Assembly: GCF_030463565.1 (NCBI RefSeq)
Contig: NC_134645.1
Span: 1,805,501 to 1,869,500 of the forward strand
DNA: 64,000 bases
From: Pelecanus crispus
Taxonomy: Eukaryota; Chordata; Aves; Pelecaniformes; Pelecanidae
Direction: 5' to 3'
Shown here one piece after another: positions 23,237-37,496 of this stretch. The notes beneath the pieces were generated by a model. The model did not search any database and was not told the DNA's origin. It worked only from the letters and a program-made list of their open reading frames with translations. Position numbers and translations under genes: made by a program. How positions within the stretch are numbered: the first letter of the stretch is position 1; each line of letters starts with the position of its first letter.

Positions 23237-23346
23237 TACACAGAAGAGGAAGCTAGGAAATTAGGAGTGGTTGGCTGGGTTAAAAATACCAGTCAAGGAA
23301 CTGTAACGGGCCAAGTTCAGGGCCCAGAAGATAAAGTAAATGCAAT
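23237..23346 (+). CDS. ACYP2: ACYP2 coding exon 3 (central acylphosphatase domain)
   Basis: The 110 bases encode 36 codons plus two bases, starting [20 protein letters not shown] and continuing to VNAM. The segment is nearly identical to chicken acylphosphatase-2 as I recall it. VKNTSQG contains the second catalytic residue, the asparagine equivalent to Asn41 of the human muscle enzyme (residue 46 here). [14 protein letters not shown] is the conserved strand-loop-helix that follows. The acceptor is tttcaaatcAG (23235-23236) and the donor GTAAGT (23347). The exon ends within the Met codon (AT|G), so exon 4 should begin with G followed by the Lys-Ser-Trp-Leu region. No frameshift or stop is present, and the gene looks intact as far as it can be seen. 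Confidence 0.95.
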
Positions 23347-26300
23347 GTAAGTATTTTTTGTTTTGTTTAGTCTTACTAAAGTCACTTACAGAAATATTTT
23401 TAATCCCAAGTGACAAGTAGATTCATATGCTGGTAATGTAACGGTACTTTTAATAATCAGTTTTGGTTTTGAGGAGTTGAGGAGATAAACACTTTTCTAC
23501 AGCTTAAAAGAATGTAAGCTTTAAAAATAGTGTGTGGTATCAGTCAGTTTTAATTTCTAATGTCACACAGCTTGTCAGTGTATTTCCCTAACATTCTTTT
23601 CTTGTGAAATGAAGAAAAAGCCTTTATTCATACACATGAGCACAGATCTGGTTCTTAATTCTTCAGAACATCTCTATAAAGAAACAGACTGAAGAACTTC
23701 TTGAAATGCTTGCTTAGCCTGTGCTTAAATCAATCCAAAGGATACTGGGTTTAAGTATGATTTTTTTCTTCCCCTAATTTAAAAAAAAAAAAAAGAATAC
23801 ACATTTCAGAAAAGGCCTGTAGTCTGTACCATCTGGAAATAAATTTTGAAATATTTTGGTGTCTTTAAAAGAATGGGTATGATTTTCTTTGTTAAACTGC
23901 CAATTTCCAAATGCTTACAGCTATCACTCTGAGGAAATGATGCCTGGAAAACCACAAAGCCCAATTCAGTTGCTTCCAACTATCATTTTTTTGCAAGTGT
24001 ATATAGGGAGATTGTTGGGAGCTTTTAAAAATCCTTCAGTGGCTTGTTCTCTCAACGAAGAATGAGTGATGGTGAAACTTTCCTTTGTAAGCTTTATTAT
24101 GGATGGACAATTATTAGTGCAAATTCTGCTGGCACTTTCCAATACAGGAATTGCCTCAGAACTGAACTTAGATAAAGTGAAGTTGGCTTTTTGCAGAGAA
24201 AGTAGTGTTACACTTTCTGGTAGAGATTTATGTATGATTATCTAATGTGACAGAAGTATTTGTAATAACTTTCTTTGGTCTTGAGTTTAACATTAGGTTG
24301 CTTATCTTGGGCTGCAAAACATTTACAAAGCCAGAGAAACACCAGTTATGTGTTTCCTAGGTCAAGTTTATACTTATTTTCTGGAAGACCTCTGTTAGTA
24401 GCCTGATCTATATATTTTGTAAATTTAGTGTCTTGGTGCTGTCTCTAGTTAATTTAGAACACTGAAAATGAACAGGTGAGAAATTGGGATTTTGGTTTTT
24501 ATTTGTTGGAGTACTTTTTCATTTAAAAATTTCTAGGCAGTTGATTGATTCTCATTAAGCAGGTTTAAGTGAAAGCACAGCTCAGCTCCTGGTATGTCCT
24601 GTATTTGCATGAACTAGGATTGCTGCAGAATGCAGTGTTTTCATCCATCCTTTTCCCTTTCCTGTTATCTGTGTCCATGGGGTTTAAAGGAAACCGCGCT
24701 TACCCCAGCACTGGAAAGTTTGTGTGTACTGGGGGATCTCACAGCTGCAAAATTAGACTAACAAGACTAGGCTGGTTCTCAGATGTGTTGGCATACAGAC
24801 TATTCCAAAAGGAAATAAAAGTTTTTATTTTTCATTTTTATACATTTTTAAGTAGGGTCGGCAAGCTGGATTGTGACCAAAAAAAAAGTGAAAGCTTTTG
24901 ATGTACATTGTGTTTATTTAGAGCAAATAAAAAGTTGTTTTGAGTTGCTGCTTCCTCATTTCGTGCTGGAAATTGATGTTTTTCTGTCATGTGGGAACTA
25001 TGTTGCAGTGCTGAAGTTGAAGTACAATTTTGAAGTATGCACTGAGATAAGGATTATTAAATTGGAGATCCTAGAGTAGAACGCTGAAGGAGTAGCAGTT
25101 CACTTTTTCCCTGTTTTGTGCTCTGATAGATTGAAAAGGCAGTGAGTTTATTTTTGGCATTAAATTTGTGAACTTGCACATAAAAAGGGAGCTATGGTAT
25201 ACAAACAGCAACTTTGAAAGGCCCTTATTTCTCTCTGCTAATACGTGTTAATAGAAGATCAAAATAGGTTTGAGTTTTTGAGTTTTTTTCCAGAGCTTAC
25301 ACCGTTTTTTGTAATGCTCAGTCATGGTTCCTAGGAATTCATAATACTGTGTTGTAGATTCAGGGGTTATTTAAAATACTGTATTAAATAAAAGAAGAGG
25401 CTTGCTTCTGCTGTGGGAAATTAATATAAACCAGTAATCCTCAACATACATTTGTGTTTAAACTGTGATAAATAATCAGGAGGAAATTCTGGCATCAACT
25501 GCCTATGCAAGCTCTGGTTTGTATTTGCTAGGTATTCAGAACTTAAGAGACTGTATGTGTATGACACTTTTTAAAAATTTGGAGATCTTGTATGTTCAAA
25601 GAAATTGAATGCTTTTGAGAGATACAGTACATGAATCAACATTGTAAGATATTTCAAGAAAGGTTCCTGGTGAGTGCTGTTTCAGATATTGGAACAATGT
25701 GTTACCTTATAGAAATCTTTCAAGAATAGTTTGTGCAGTGTATTTTGGACAGGTATTTCACACTTGTTTAAGTTTCCAAATTAAACTTTAGGCAGAAAAT
25801 AGCCTGGCTTTCAGAGGTTCAGCACTTGGACTTTTAAAAAAAAAAAAATCACATATTAATGGTAACGAAGTGGTTTGTCAGTTGTTTTAGTGGTTCTGGC
25901 TTGGTAATGTTAGTGTTTTTAGGGGGAGGTGGAAGGGGTGTTTTGGTCTATCATAAATGATGTTTATCTTTCCATGATGCTAAACAGAATGAAGAACACA
26001 GATTAAAAAGGGAGTAGGGATGCCATTGGAAAGTACAGTTCTAGAACAAGTAAATAGAAAAAGCAATATGGGAGGGAGGAAAAGAGGGATAAGGGGTTGA
26101 GAGGAGGATAAAGACAGGGAAAGTGAAAAATGTGGGAAAAACACCATGAGGCAATTCAATGTTACCAGAAGCAAGGAGTGAATAACAAAGCATGCCTTTG
26201 TTCTGGGCTTGCCTTTGTTCTGGAGCAGTAATGCGGCAGACCTCTAACCCAACGGTTTTCCAGCAGCAGTCCTTTGCTCCTGATTTTCTGACCCTTTTTA

Positions 26301-29300
26301 TTCTGTTTTTGTATCGCTACTTGTATTGTGAGGCACAGCTAGGAAGCATCCAGTATAGGCTCAAGAAACAATGCCTTTGTATTTTTTTTTTGTGCAGGCT
26401 GCAAGGTAAAATATAATCTGGGAGGAATTATAAGAATGGTCCTGGTGATCTATTTTAAACATTATTGTAATGTATGTGTGGAGTTTAGATGGAGAGTAAC
26501 CAGAACCAGTATAAAGTGGAGAAAATAAGATTTAAAGCAGGAGAGTTGGAGGTGTGACTATCTGCCCATACGTAAAGCTCTCTAGTGAAGCGAGAACATG
26601 TTAGAGAAGATCTATTTTGAAAATCAGTTGGCGAGGTAACTGCTGATCTTTGGAGAGTCATGGGTAGTCGAATACAACTTTATTGCATTAGAACTGAGGG
26701 ATTAGGTACGGGAAGGCAGCCAGAGGCTACGTATCTACTGCTGGGGGTGCAGCATGGAGGAATGTTTGCTAACACAGGCAGTGGGCTGTGGGTTTGGTTC
26801 CTTCCCAGCCTGCCAGGGAAAAGAACTGGCCTTTTTTACCTGAGCCTGCTATAGTTTCTTAAGCACTGCGCTGAAGCCTGGATTTTGTCCTAAAACGTGG
26901 AAGTAATTGTTTCCCTCCAGACATAGAATACGATTGTGATGAATTACTTTGAAAGATGACATGCAAAGTAGTTTGCTCTGGAGCATGTTACAACTTAGCA
27001 GGGGCATTCTGACTATTGCAGAAGGAAGTGAAAAATGACAAGTAAGTATGAAGGATTGGGCCTGAAAAGTGTTGCACGTGCAAGAAGTTGTATTCCTTAC
27101 TGGACCATTCACTTAGTGTTGGACATGGGTATAGATTTTTGCCAAAGTGGTGCTAGGAGGCTGACTTCTTTGATTTGCGTTCTGTGGTGGTGAAATCTTG
27201 ATCGCACTGATAACTGGCAGAATTTACTGACTTCCCCTGAGGCTAGGATTTCAGTGTAAATGTCACTGAAACACAAGAAGCTTAAGGTATGAATGAGCAG
27301 GTTTTGATTTTTAGGTATTTTCGTTTCAAGATTTGTCTTCAGTTTGTTTTTAATGAAAAACTTCTGGTTTCTCAAAGATCGGGTGACTTACATAATGTAT
27401 TTTGAAGCCAATTTTTGATTTTAATTGGGAGATCTTGCAGACCATTTTAGAGGGTATTTTTAAGAAGTCTTGAGAACCTTTTACCTGCAAGCTTGCTTTA
27501 ATATCCCTTGCTTTTTAATCTCTAGATGGAGCTGTTTGTTCTGTAGGTACTTTCAATTATACATGCTTCATTTGAAGTGAATCTATTTTTAGATTGTTAT
27601 GGTAGAAACTATCTTTTTCTTCACGACCTTTTTCCCTACTGTATTTTATAGTCCTGTTTGCTGCTACTACTCCACATAGATAACACCCATTATCCTTGGA
27701 TACTCAAAGCTCATTTTCAGACTTCTACCTGCCTATAAGCCAAAGGATACTGAAGTCACAAGAAAAGCAGACTCGCAGCATTTCTAAAACATAATGACAT
27801 AAGGTTTTATGGTAAACCAAAGGCTTTTTTGCCAGCCTAGATATCATTAAATGGGGTAGAGGAGGTAGTCCTTTGGGGTTTTTTTAGGAAGGCTTATAGT
27901 ACAGGGTTTTTCATTATAGTATCTTGTGATATTTTTTCCATTTTATTCAATAAATCAGGTTAGAGCCTTTGTAGTCATTGTGATTGTTGCCATAGCAACT
28001 TGCATTGACAGGCTAGAAATCACTTTCCTATGAGAATTTTTTGAACAACGACATATGACTCAGTTATCCATTAAAAAGGAAGATAAAACTCATACAGATT
28101 GCCAAGTTCAGGATTATTCCAAAACCCAAAGATTTCAAATCAGGTTGACACTTTATAATGTAAAATCTTAGGATACTTTTTAGACACAAGTAGTATATAA
28201 CAGCATAGTAAGTATTCTTCCTGTCTTTGTAGAAAGGCATGATATTAAATATAGATTGCTTGTCTTGGAAATTGTTTTTAATTAGTAAATTAATGCTAAT
28301 TTAATTTGAATGTTGTTTTTAATATCCGTGTCAGTGAAGAAGAATTAATATTAAGTATTAAATGACACAGACTTGACACTTACTTCAGTGTGTATCTGCA
28401 TAGAAAAATCTAGATTATTACCACGTAAAAGGGGAGAAGGGGACTCTGTATTAGTTAATATCGCAACTGTCATTCTGTCTCACTAGTCAGGTGTATCCAA
28501 GATTTCTGTACCAACTGGCATTGAATAAATACTTCTTTCCTCCATATCATTTCTTAATTGTTTGCAGAGAATAGCCCTGATGGCATGAAATGGAACCAAA
28601 TGCTAGTGGGAAAAAACCCCCCTCCACATTTAGACTATGACTGGGTTCCTCGAGCAAAATTATAGATCTTGATACCCAATTTATGTTGATATATAAAATG
28701 AACAGATTTCAGTCTGTATTTTGAGATTTTTTTCCTCCATTTTAAAAGGATATTTTTTAAAATTTTCTGCTCAATCTAAATATTGTTTAGGAGAAGAAAC
28801 TGGAATGCTTCTTTGCACATGAACCTAGGCATAATGGTAGAAATGAATCTGCAGGGGACACTGATACAGGCAAGGAAGTGGTTTAGGTTTTTAGATGCGT
28901 TCGAGACATCTGTGATATACCCAGAAGCCTGCTATTGAAAAGAAGACAAAGGCAGTGAGTGAAGAGTTCAGAGAGGTTGGAAATACTGATTAGGGAGAGA
29001 ATATGGAAGTTAATTTGGGTTTGGCAACAGCTGATCTGTAAAATAATGTGATTGCAGACTGGGCATCAGTAGATACATGAAGTGGTGAGTAACATCAGAC
29101 TGGCAGAAAAGGGGCAAAACTTCCAGAGATGCTTTTATGTCTGGGGGGGCAGAGAGGCAGCATGATACAGTAACCAAAGGTGTGCTGCAGTAGAAAAAAA
29201 ACATTATGGGAGATTGGTCCTAGAGATAGAAGGAAAATTCTGAAATCTGTTAGTGTGGGAGAGGAGAATGTCAGAGGAACGGGCTAACTGGGGTGGAAGT

Positions 29301-30840
29301 GAAATACTAAGGGGGGTTTGAAACCAAGTTTATGGTCAAACGTGGTAGAGAGGATTTAGCAAGAAAGAGATCATTAAGACCATCTTAATACAAGTACTTC
29401 TAAAACAAATTAAGTAGGCGCTGAGAAACTCTTGCTGTTATTCAAAGATGAATGCAGTTGTTCTCAAAATAGGCTCCAAATTCATAGGTATACATTTTCA
29501 GGGTTGTATTTATTAAAAGGTTGTAAAAAATAGTAGGAAAATTTCATTACTAGCCATGTTTAATGAATACACTGGCTGAAATTCCATTGTATCTTTTATC
29601 TGATCAAGGAATGTATAGGCAGAGGTGAACATTAGCATCCCACATGTCTAGAAAAGTATATAGACCCAAAATTGCAACTGCTAGATTTGAGGTTGGTCAT
29701 GCAAAGACCATTCGTCATTATATGGTTCAGTGTTACAGAAAACATTTATAAAATTGATAGGACTAATACTTTTTGCCATGCTTATTTTCTATAAAAACAC
29801 ATCTGCTCTGATGCAGAGCACTTAATGTTTATCTTGCGTCTTGTCAATGAGGCAGCTATGTGCCATAATAGTATGGCTGAAATATTTCCCGGATGTGCTG
29901 TTCTTGGGAAGCTGACAGTGATATATTTTAAAGGAAAGGGGAGAGGGAAACTAACATTGCATTCTTTAAGCTTTCTTCTTTACTTTGCTAAAATGTGAAA
30001 TAGTGAAAAAAGGGTTAGGATGTGTTCTCATTTATGACTGTAAGGAAGTACAGTTTTTACATTAATCACTGCTGAAGGCGATTTACAGTATTTCAGTGTC
30101 TCAGTAAGCGGTCAGATGGCAAGAAATGTGATGGGTTTTTTATAGTTCACTGTGGGTCCAAGTATAACAAGCTCATTTTTTTTGGTTTGGTTTTATTTTC
30201 ATTTGTTTAAAGGTAAAACTAACCTATACTGGAAAGTTAAATTGTGTTAAACTATAATCGTTGTGGCTAGTATAATGGTAAATGTGACCATGTCTCTTCA
30301 TACTGAATGTTTGAGGTATTAATTTCTTAACTATGATTATTTATTTCTTGCTTAAAATTGACAGGCTACATTGTGAACTATGTAAGTTATGCAGGCTCAG
30401 AGCTTGGTCCTGTAAATTCAATTTACTAAATGTTACTGATGATGACCTGGGAAAGAATGGAATTAAACCTTGTTCTTTGGGGTTTTAGCCGTTCAAAACT
30501 AGGTAAATGAAGAACTAATTACAGTTTATTGTAGTGACTGTACTCTGCTTGCAAAGCCAAGGAGTGGGTCAGGTAGGTCAGATGATGCAGTTTTTGTTAC
30601 TGGCTTCTGAGAATAAAACCAGTAAGATATTAATGATGCTTAGCTGAAAGAGAGCTGTATGCTTCCAACACAAATCTGGAGGCCTAGTGGCTTACCCTTG
30701 TTCTGCCAATTCTCTATTGTACAGCAGTGCTGGCTGCCCTGTAGTGAAGTCCCCTGCTGTTTGTCACTTAGGGGTACGGCAAAAGGCAATTCTCTGCCTG
30801 TGAGCCAAGAGCGGCTGAAGGAGGAGAGGTGTAGCTCTCC
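23347..30840 (+). other. ACYP2 intron 3, first part, no exon or gene recognised
   Basis: AT-rich intronic DNA. It includes a strongly purine-rich stretch on the plus strand at about 26069-26140. The open frames present (up to 110 codons) show no recognisable domain. Confidence 0.55.
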
Positions 30841-30910
30841 ACTGAAGGTCATACAGCCCACCAGTGACAGGGCCAGGAATAGAAGTGGACTCCTGGCACA
30901 AGTCCTGTCC
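30841..30910 (-). mobile_element. MIR-like SINE fragment
   Basis: The plus strand reads actgaaggtcatacagcc, then ccagtgacagggccaggaat and ggactcctggc. This is the reverse-complement pattern of the MIR/CORE-SINE body (AAGGTCACACAGC..., ...GGCAGAGCCAGGAAT..., ...TCTCCTG). The fragment is short and diverged, and identity is from remembered consensus. Confidence 0.5.
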
Positions 30911-31949
30911 TTTCGACTGTGCTGGCTTGTCAGTGTTCCTTACTTTGGAATGCCATAAACCACTAAAGCTTTTAACCATGGTTATGTCTTTCTGGATATG
31001 GAACAGTGCAAAAAGAATGTTTTCCACACCCACATTTCTTCTGCTGGGGTATAAAGATAGCTGTATGGTATGACCTTGTAGATTTTTTTTTAATCTAGTA
31101 ATTTTTTACAGTCACTGTGAATTTGCAGTAGCACAGTGGCACTGGCGTTCTTTATAAAGTGTCTGCTTCCATTTCTGATCACTAAAGTGTTCATAGTAAT
31201 ATATTTTTATAAAAATAAGTTTAACAAATTATGCTAAATGTAGGCTTATAATACAAATAGGTCATTAGGATTTACTGAATACCATCTTATTAGAGCTTAA
31301 TCCTCATGTTTTTTTCACCTGTTGAGTATTGGATTTTTTGAAAGAGTGCAGGCTAAACAGGGAGTAAAACAAAAGTTCATGTTGAAGATCACGTGTTCTC
31401 ATTGACACTTAAGGTTTTACTAAGTTAGGGCAGTGTTTAATTCTCATGGCTATTATTCTAAAATATATGTTGAGAGTTTAGTCTCATACCATAAACACAA
31501 GTCTACTGAGGTATTTTCATTTGTTGGAGGGGAAGGGGCCACCTCTGAACGGCTTATGGTATTTGGTGCTTGAATTGATTCAGTGAGTGAATGTTTCTTC
31601 CTTCTAGCTCCCTCTGAAGCTGCCAGAAATGTCTGTTTGCTTCAGGAGCTGTATGACTCCTTTTGTTCACTAAAATTTTAAGGTGTTCCACGCTTTGCAT
31701 GTTCGTAGGTCTCTGTAAAGGAAAAAAAAGTTGCTGCAGGCCTCTTGTACGTACCTGGACTCCTGTTCTTATTACTAGTGAGTATGTTAATATTGGTTTA
31801 AGTGTTAGATACAGAGAAGACACAAAGCTGCTTTCCTTTTATGTTTATAGAGCATCTACCAGCTGTTATTCCTGCATTTAAACAGGACTGAATTTCTGGA
31901 ATTGTGCCTCTGGAATAAGAAGTGTTAGTCTATACAGCGTCTTGGAAAA

Positions 31950-32035
31950 CTGAGTATGTGATCTTGGGCAGTGCGCTTAACTTTTTTTTAACTATGTCTT
32001 TCTGGTGGCTTGTCTCTTCAGAAATGATGATTCCA
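31950..32035 (+). mobile_element. possible MIR-like SINE fragment
   Basis: gtatgtgatcttgggcagtg followed by cgcttaact, then a t-rich stretch with cttcagaaatgatgatt, resembles the plus-strand MIR pattern (GTGACCTTGGGCAAGTCACTTAAC...). It is strongly diverged. Confidence 0.38.
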
Positions 32036-35000
32036 CAGGGATGTTGCATTAATGCTTCAAAGTCCTTCAGCAGTGTTAATACAGGAAGTCCTAATCTGCT
32101 ACAGAATTCCAGACTTTCATTTGCTTAGCTGATGACTATCTGTGATAACATTCAATTTTCAAATCTCTGTTGCAGTGGAAAGCAAGTAGGATTGCAAGGT
32201 TGTACTGGATTGTACTATAAACACAGGCAAGTGGAACTGTTGTCTGAAGACTCAATTTAGGGATTTTCTTGGATAGAGTGATACGCCTTTCTTGCATCCA
32301 CACTGAAAAATCAAGAAATTTATTCTGACTCTGAATTAATCTTCTGAATTAAACCAGCGTAACTATTCTAGAGGAACTCTGTGCAGGATTGGTTAAGCTT
32401 TCTGGGAGACTGTTTTCAAAATACAAATGCCAGTAAGATGTGTGATTTCTGCTGGAAGCTTTATTCATTTGAGCATTTTAAGCATTTATGCATTTTTTTC
32501 TAGTTGATATCCCTGGGACCATGTGTAATGCTTTGATACTTTCAAAGTGAAGATATTATCTTATTACTGACACAGTAGGATGTGGAACTATTCAATGCCA
32601 TTATTCTGGCTTTTTGTGCTGAAGAAAGTGTTCTAGATGTCTTTAGTGCTCCAACACGACATTTACGGAAACAGTGATGAGTAAAAGTTCAGGTTCAACT
32701 AGTATTTTTAAAAGAGGTTTTTGTACTCCAGCTTATCAAGGGGAATAACTGTGTGCACACAGTTAAAAATAGATCTTTGGCAACAAATTGGTAATTATCA
32801 ATAAAAGCATGTGCTTGAAAAGTGTAGGTTTCTTTGAAACCTGTTATAGGTGCTATATTTGACAAAGCTGGCTGGGTTTTTGCAGTATGAAATAAAACTA
32901 GTACTCGAGTGATGTAAGGTTCTAGATGTTTGTCCTGTCGCATATGGCTTGCTCCGTCAAATCACCGAGACAATGTCTGTGTTGCATTCTGAGGTGCAGT
33001 CTTCCTTTGCCTGGTTTCACGGCAGTGAACCAAAGCTGCTGTACTTTGCTTCTCAGCAGGGTTTTCTAGCTGGGGTTTACTGCTTCACCAATGATACTCT
33101 AGCTTCCAGTCATCATCTTAGCACCTGGCAGAGCTTGCTCATGTTTGCCTATATCAAACTGCATAAACATAATGGGAAGGAAATTGAGAAACTTGTTATT
33201 TCCTATGTAGAACAGACTCAGATGCTGGTGAGACTGAATTTATTCATGTGCATGGATTACACACATGCAACTGTATATAAACTCCACTGAGTTTATATAC
33301 AGGCATCTTGACCACAGCTTGCATACCATGTTTCAAACAAGTTCTGAAAACAAAAGCCAGCTAACATGGTTCTTAAAGAACAACTTCAGAAATGTAATTT
33401 TTTGTTTTGCATTTTTTTATGCAAACACATTTTCTTTGACCTCATTCTGAAGTGTTTATTCTACTGAAATAAATTGGGGCATTTAAAAATATTTTTTTAA
33501 ACTGCATTGCTTAAGGGTAATGTGTTTCAGCAGATTAGGCACAAAGATTGTGTAGAATGGTTTTGACTTTTTTCAATGTTGTCCGGAAAGCCACGCCAAA
33601 AGTATGATATAAATTCTGGTATGAAAATTTTTGGTTTGGTTTCATGTGAATCCTAATGTTTCTCCCTAGGTAGGTACTAATTGACATTAGCATGAACCAA
33701 GAAATAGTCAGGGATACCTACGCTGTAGCTGGTTATCATAGTGGATCTTTGACTTCTAAAAAGTGCAAAGCATAAGAATGAACACATATTCTGTATGCTG
33801 AAAGGGTAACTAACACTGTTTATACAAACTTGTCATTTGATAAGGATGTCCATTTGATGTTCTAACCTACAGAAGCTTACTGAGAAGGAAAAGAGTTCAG
33901 CTGACTGGCCTAAAAATGGAGATTAAATGTGTAGAGCAATGTTAAAAAATCATTACTGAATTTGTAAAGCCAAGCATTCAAAAGTCAGGATAGACTAGAA
34001 ATGAGTTGTACTACAGTGCACTGTGTCTGTTTTGTTCTCTGATTTTCCCACTTGGTGGCTGAAGGGGTTTGTTTTCCTTTTGTGTGCGCTGATTATGTTT
34101 GAAGATTAATAGCCCAGTAAGTAGGGAACAAGCCCGTTATGACCACTTTTCTGTCTTAAGAGGGATGAAGGGTATTATTCTGGGTCTAGAGATTTGTGTT
34201 TATAATCCACAGGAGAAAGCAACATTAAACTAATATTAAGGTTGCATAACGTAAGGATGAAAAGACCTTTACAAGAATGCTGCTGCTGTCCCCAAAACAA
34301 GCACTATTTGCTAGGCAGACAGATTCAGGATTAAGCTAGTAGTAGCCCTTGCTTCTGGTGAGAAATCAGGAGGGAATATTTTTCGGCTGCATTACATCAT
34401 ACGTATAGTACCAGATGCAAGAGCTCTTCCATAGGAATGCAAAAATTTTTGTAGTCCAAATGTACAGCATACAAAGGAGGGGGCAGATAGTTAACCATGA
34501 ATGTGTTGAGTGGGTGGATTTGATTTGGTTCTGAATTCACTAGTGTAATTATGCACATATCCTCAAAATCTTGCTACTACTGATCTTACCAATGTTCTGG
34601 TGGTAAAAATGCTGACTTGAGAAAGCATCATCTCTCTTAGGATTTAAGCACTTAATTAGCTAGGTGAATTTAGGACTTTAAGCGAAATCTTTATTACTTA
34701 TGCCATGCTGCACAGGTGGCCAGAAAGGAAGAGGAAGCTAGTTAGAGCTTGTTTTATCAGGAAAGAACTCTGAAGCCTTTTTGTGTTGCTGAGAGATACC
34801 CATTTGGTTTATTCCGCGAATTACTGCAGTACTGATTAGATTCATGGGCAAGCTATGTTCAGTTTATTTACCATATTTTTACGGAAGATAGTATGTTTCA
34901 CACTTACGTACTTAAGATATGCCCTTTGCCAACAGGAGGGGGAAAAAAAGAATCAAAATTGCTTCTGATGCTGCTCTTCCCTCTGCTACTATTAGTGCAT

Positions 35001-37496
35001 TGCAGCAGTAGAAAAAAAATGTATTGCTGGGTAACTTCATTATATATAACTCAATTTTACCTTGTTCTTTTTTCCCAGTTCCTCCCTCCACTCCTTTGTC
35101 TTACACTCCAGGGAAATACAGTGTTTATTTGCTTAATGTGGTGCCCTGAGATTTTTCCCTTGAACTATGCTAAATGTTACCAACTATCCTGCAGAGTTAA
35201 CATTACTTTGTATCTTTGCCTTTCTGTTTTATGTGGCCCCTCTGAAGAGGATACTGAAGTCTCTTTACAGAGAATCATTTATACAGACTTGGAGAAGACA
35301 CTGGGTTTGGTCTGACATCCTTTTGCTCTCGAGTTGATTTACTATATTCACACTGTGTTACCGGATTAGAAGCTTTCTTTACAAAGCTGGTCTTTTTTGT
35401 GATGTTTTTTTCTGTAGTTGGGGTGAAACAGCTGGCTGTTTTAATCTATAATGAATACTCTGCTTGTGTACCTTCAGTATTTTCCACTGGTGTTCAGACT
35501 TGTGCCCCTGTGTTGTGATGCTGTGGGCTCTTCCTGCTGGTTTCCCCGCTGCTAAAGGAACAAAGAAAATCAGCCTGGAAAAAGTCTGGAAAGTATTCAG
35601 AACTTAATGAAAGAAAAGCAGGGTTTAATGTGGGCAGCTGATATTATGTCTGGAAAAAGATTCATTGAACTCCCAGTGACCATCCTGATGGAGAGGGTCC
35701 TGGGCAAATAGTTTTCCTTCCCTTTTTTGACTCTATAAGCCACAGAATTTTAATATATACTAGAAAACAAACCATCTGGAGCAACAAACCCAATCTATTC
35801 CAGCTCACAAATCTCCCAGCAATCATTAAAGAGATTTCAGTCATATTTTTGGATCTGAGCAGGTTTGATCTACCATATAGGAACTCGCCTGAAATCCTGT
35901 TATGCTGTACAAATGCTAATCCTGAGCCTCTGGCCCTGCTCATTGTATAATATAAGCCATTCCTTGAAATTAGATTTCAAGGTGAGTACTAGGAATCTTT
36001 CAGACAGCACAGCTATACCCTGCTGTCAGTCTGTAGGTTTAAAATCTTCTTTAAATTTAGCTGGCTCAGTGTTTTGCAGAGAAGATATTTTTTTTTAGGA
36101 GTTTAGGAAGACGAGATGGTTTGGCTCTGTATTCTAGGAGGGGTGGAGAAGAGCAGCTGGCTGCTGCCAGTCCAAGATCTCCCTGACCTGCCCTGCTTTT
36201 GCAGGCTGTGGATCCCAGGAGCCGGAGCCTGGAAACAGATCTTCCTTGTCAGGGGGCTGTAAGGACTCCGGCCCTAAGGGAGCTCTGCAGAGGCTGTTGC
36301 AGAGCCAGGAGTGTTGGAAAGATTGGTCTTGAGCAAGTCTGCATAGCACAACTACCTTGGGGCTGTGAACTTTGAAAGCTCAGGCTCCCCAGCAGCCTCA
36401 TAGACAAACTGGCAGCGTATTCTGATGAAAACCACTTTTTTGGAGCACAAATTCAGTGCCTTTTGGAGATGAATCTGTTCAAACTCTTAGGTCAGCTGCC
36501 TGTTTTCCAGTGAATCACAACTGTAACCTATCCAGGGTTGGGAGTATATACACAGATAGAATTTTTCATTTGTGCTGCTGCAGTTTACTGTTGCATGTGC
36601 TGTGCCCTACTTGGCTGGGAAACTGTGCTTGAGCAGTATTACTCAGCTTCGGTGACAGGAAGGCACGTTTGCTGTTCCCTGCTGTTAGTCACAAACATCA
36701 CTCGTGATGTCTACTTATGTTTGAAAAAAGCTAGGATGTGGTCAGCTTTGCAAAAGTTCAGGCAGGCAGGGCTCCCATGATGCCTTGCAAGATGATGGCT
36801 GCCCATTCGGCTGCTTTTCCAGATCTTTTTGTTAGAGCATGAATTGCTATATTGTATTATCCTGCTGCCCTCCCAGACACTCGGCAGCGATCCCCACGAT
36901 GCGTTGTGTGAGACCTGCTAGGGAGAGCAAAACTGGTTGAACGCTGGCTGTCCCAGTGATGAACCCTGCTAACACAGTTGTATTTATTTGTGTTTTCAGC
37001 TTTCCTCTAACTGCTATATCCTCTCAATTAGGGGAAAAAGTGCTGAATATTGGCATAAGTGAAATGCAATACGTCTCGGCTTGGTTTGAAGATTGAAGTG
37101 CTTTGTATGCTAAGTGTGGCAGGATGTCAGGATGTGTATTGGGATCCCCTGAAGATCAAGATCTAATGGATTTCTGTATTCTCCAGTTCACACGACACAT
37201 CAACAGTTTTGTGTGAAGTTCAGCTGTCAGGACCTACTGTTACCCAGCCTAGGGGGTGTTTCATGCTATTATTGCAGTTAAGTCATAAATACATTGGTAG
37301 CCATATAGTGCAACTTCAAAAAAAGAGTTCATATTTACCTTATACTATTGTAATGGTGCTGAAATTGATAGCTGTGAAGGTACTATGTATATTTGGAATG
37401 AGTGCTGAGGCAAATTTTGGTTAACACTTGTCTCTTTAAATTCCTAGCACAACTGTGAATTAAAATTGAAAACAGTTCCATTGAGTAGCTACGTAC
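32036..37496 (+). other. ACYP2 intron 3, second part
   Basis: AT-rich intronic sequence. It contains a perfect short hairpin at 33271-33302 (listed separately) and a GC-richer patch near 36140-36380 that I cannot assign. No exon-like segment of ACYP2 was found. Confidence 0.5.
33265..33306. repeat. perfect short inverted repeat (hairpin)
   Basis: The arms, ctgtatataaactc (33271-33284) and its exact complement (33289-33302), flank a four-base loop, cact. A further four base pairs (atgc 33265-33268 with gcat 33303-33306) can form after a two-base bulge. The stem is AT-rich. At about 42 nt it is too short for a standard miRNA precursor. Confidence 0.9.

Noticed and set aside
32908-32925. Possible ACYP2 C-terminal end because of a Ser-Thr-Arg reading followed by a stop
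   Set aside because: An in-frame stop lies just upstream and the preceding residues do not match.
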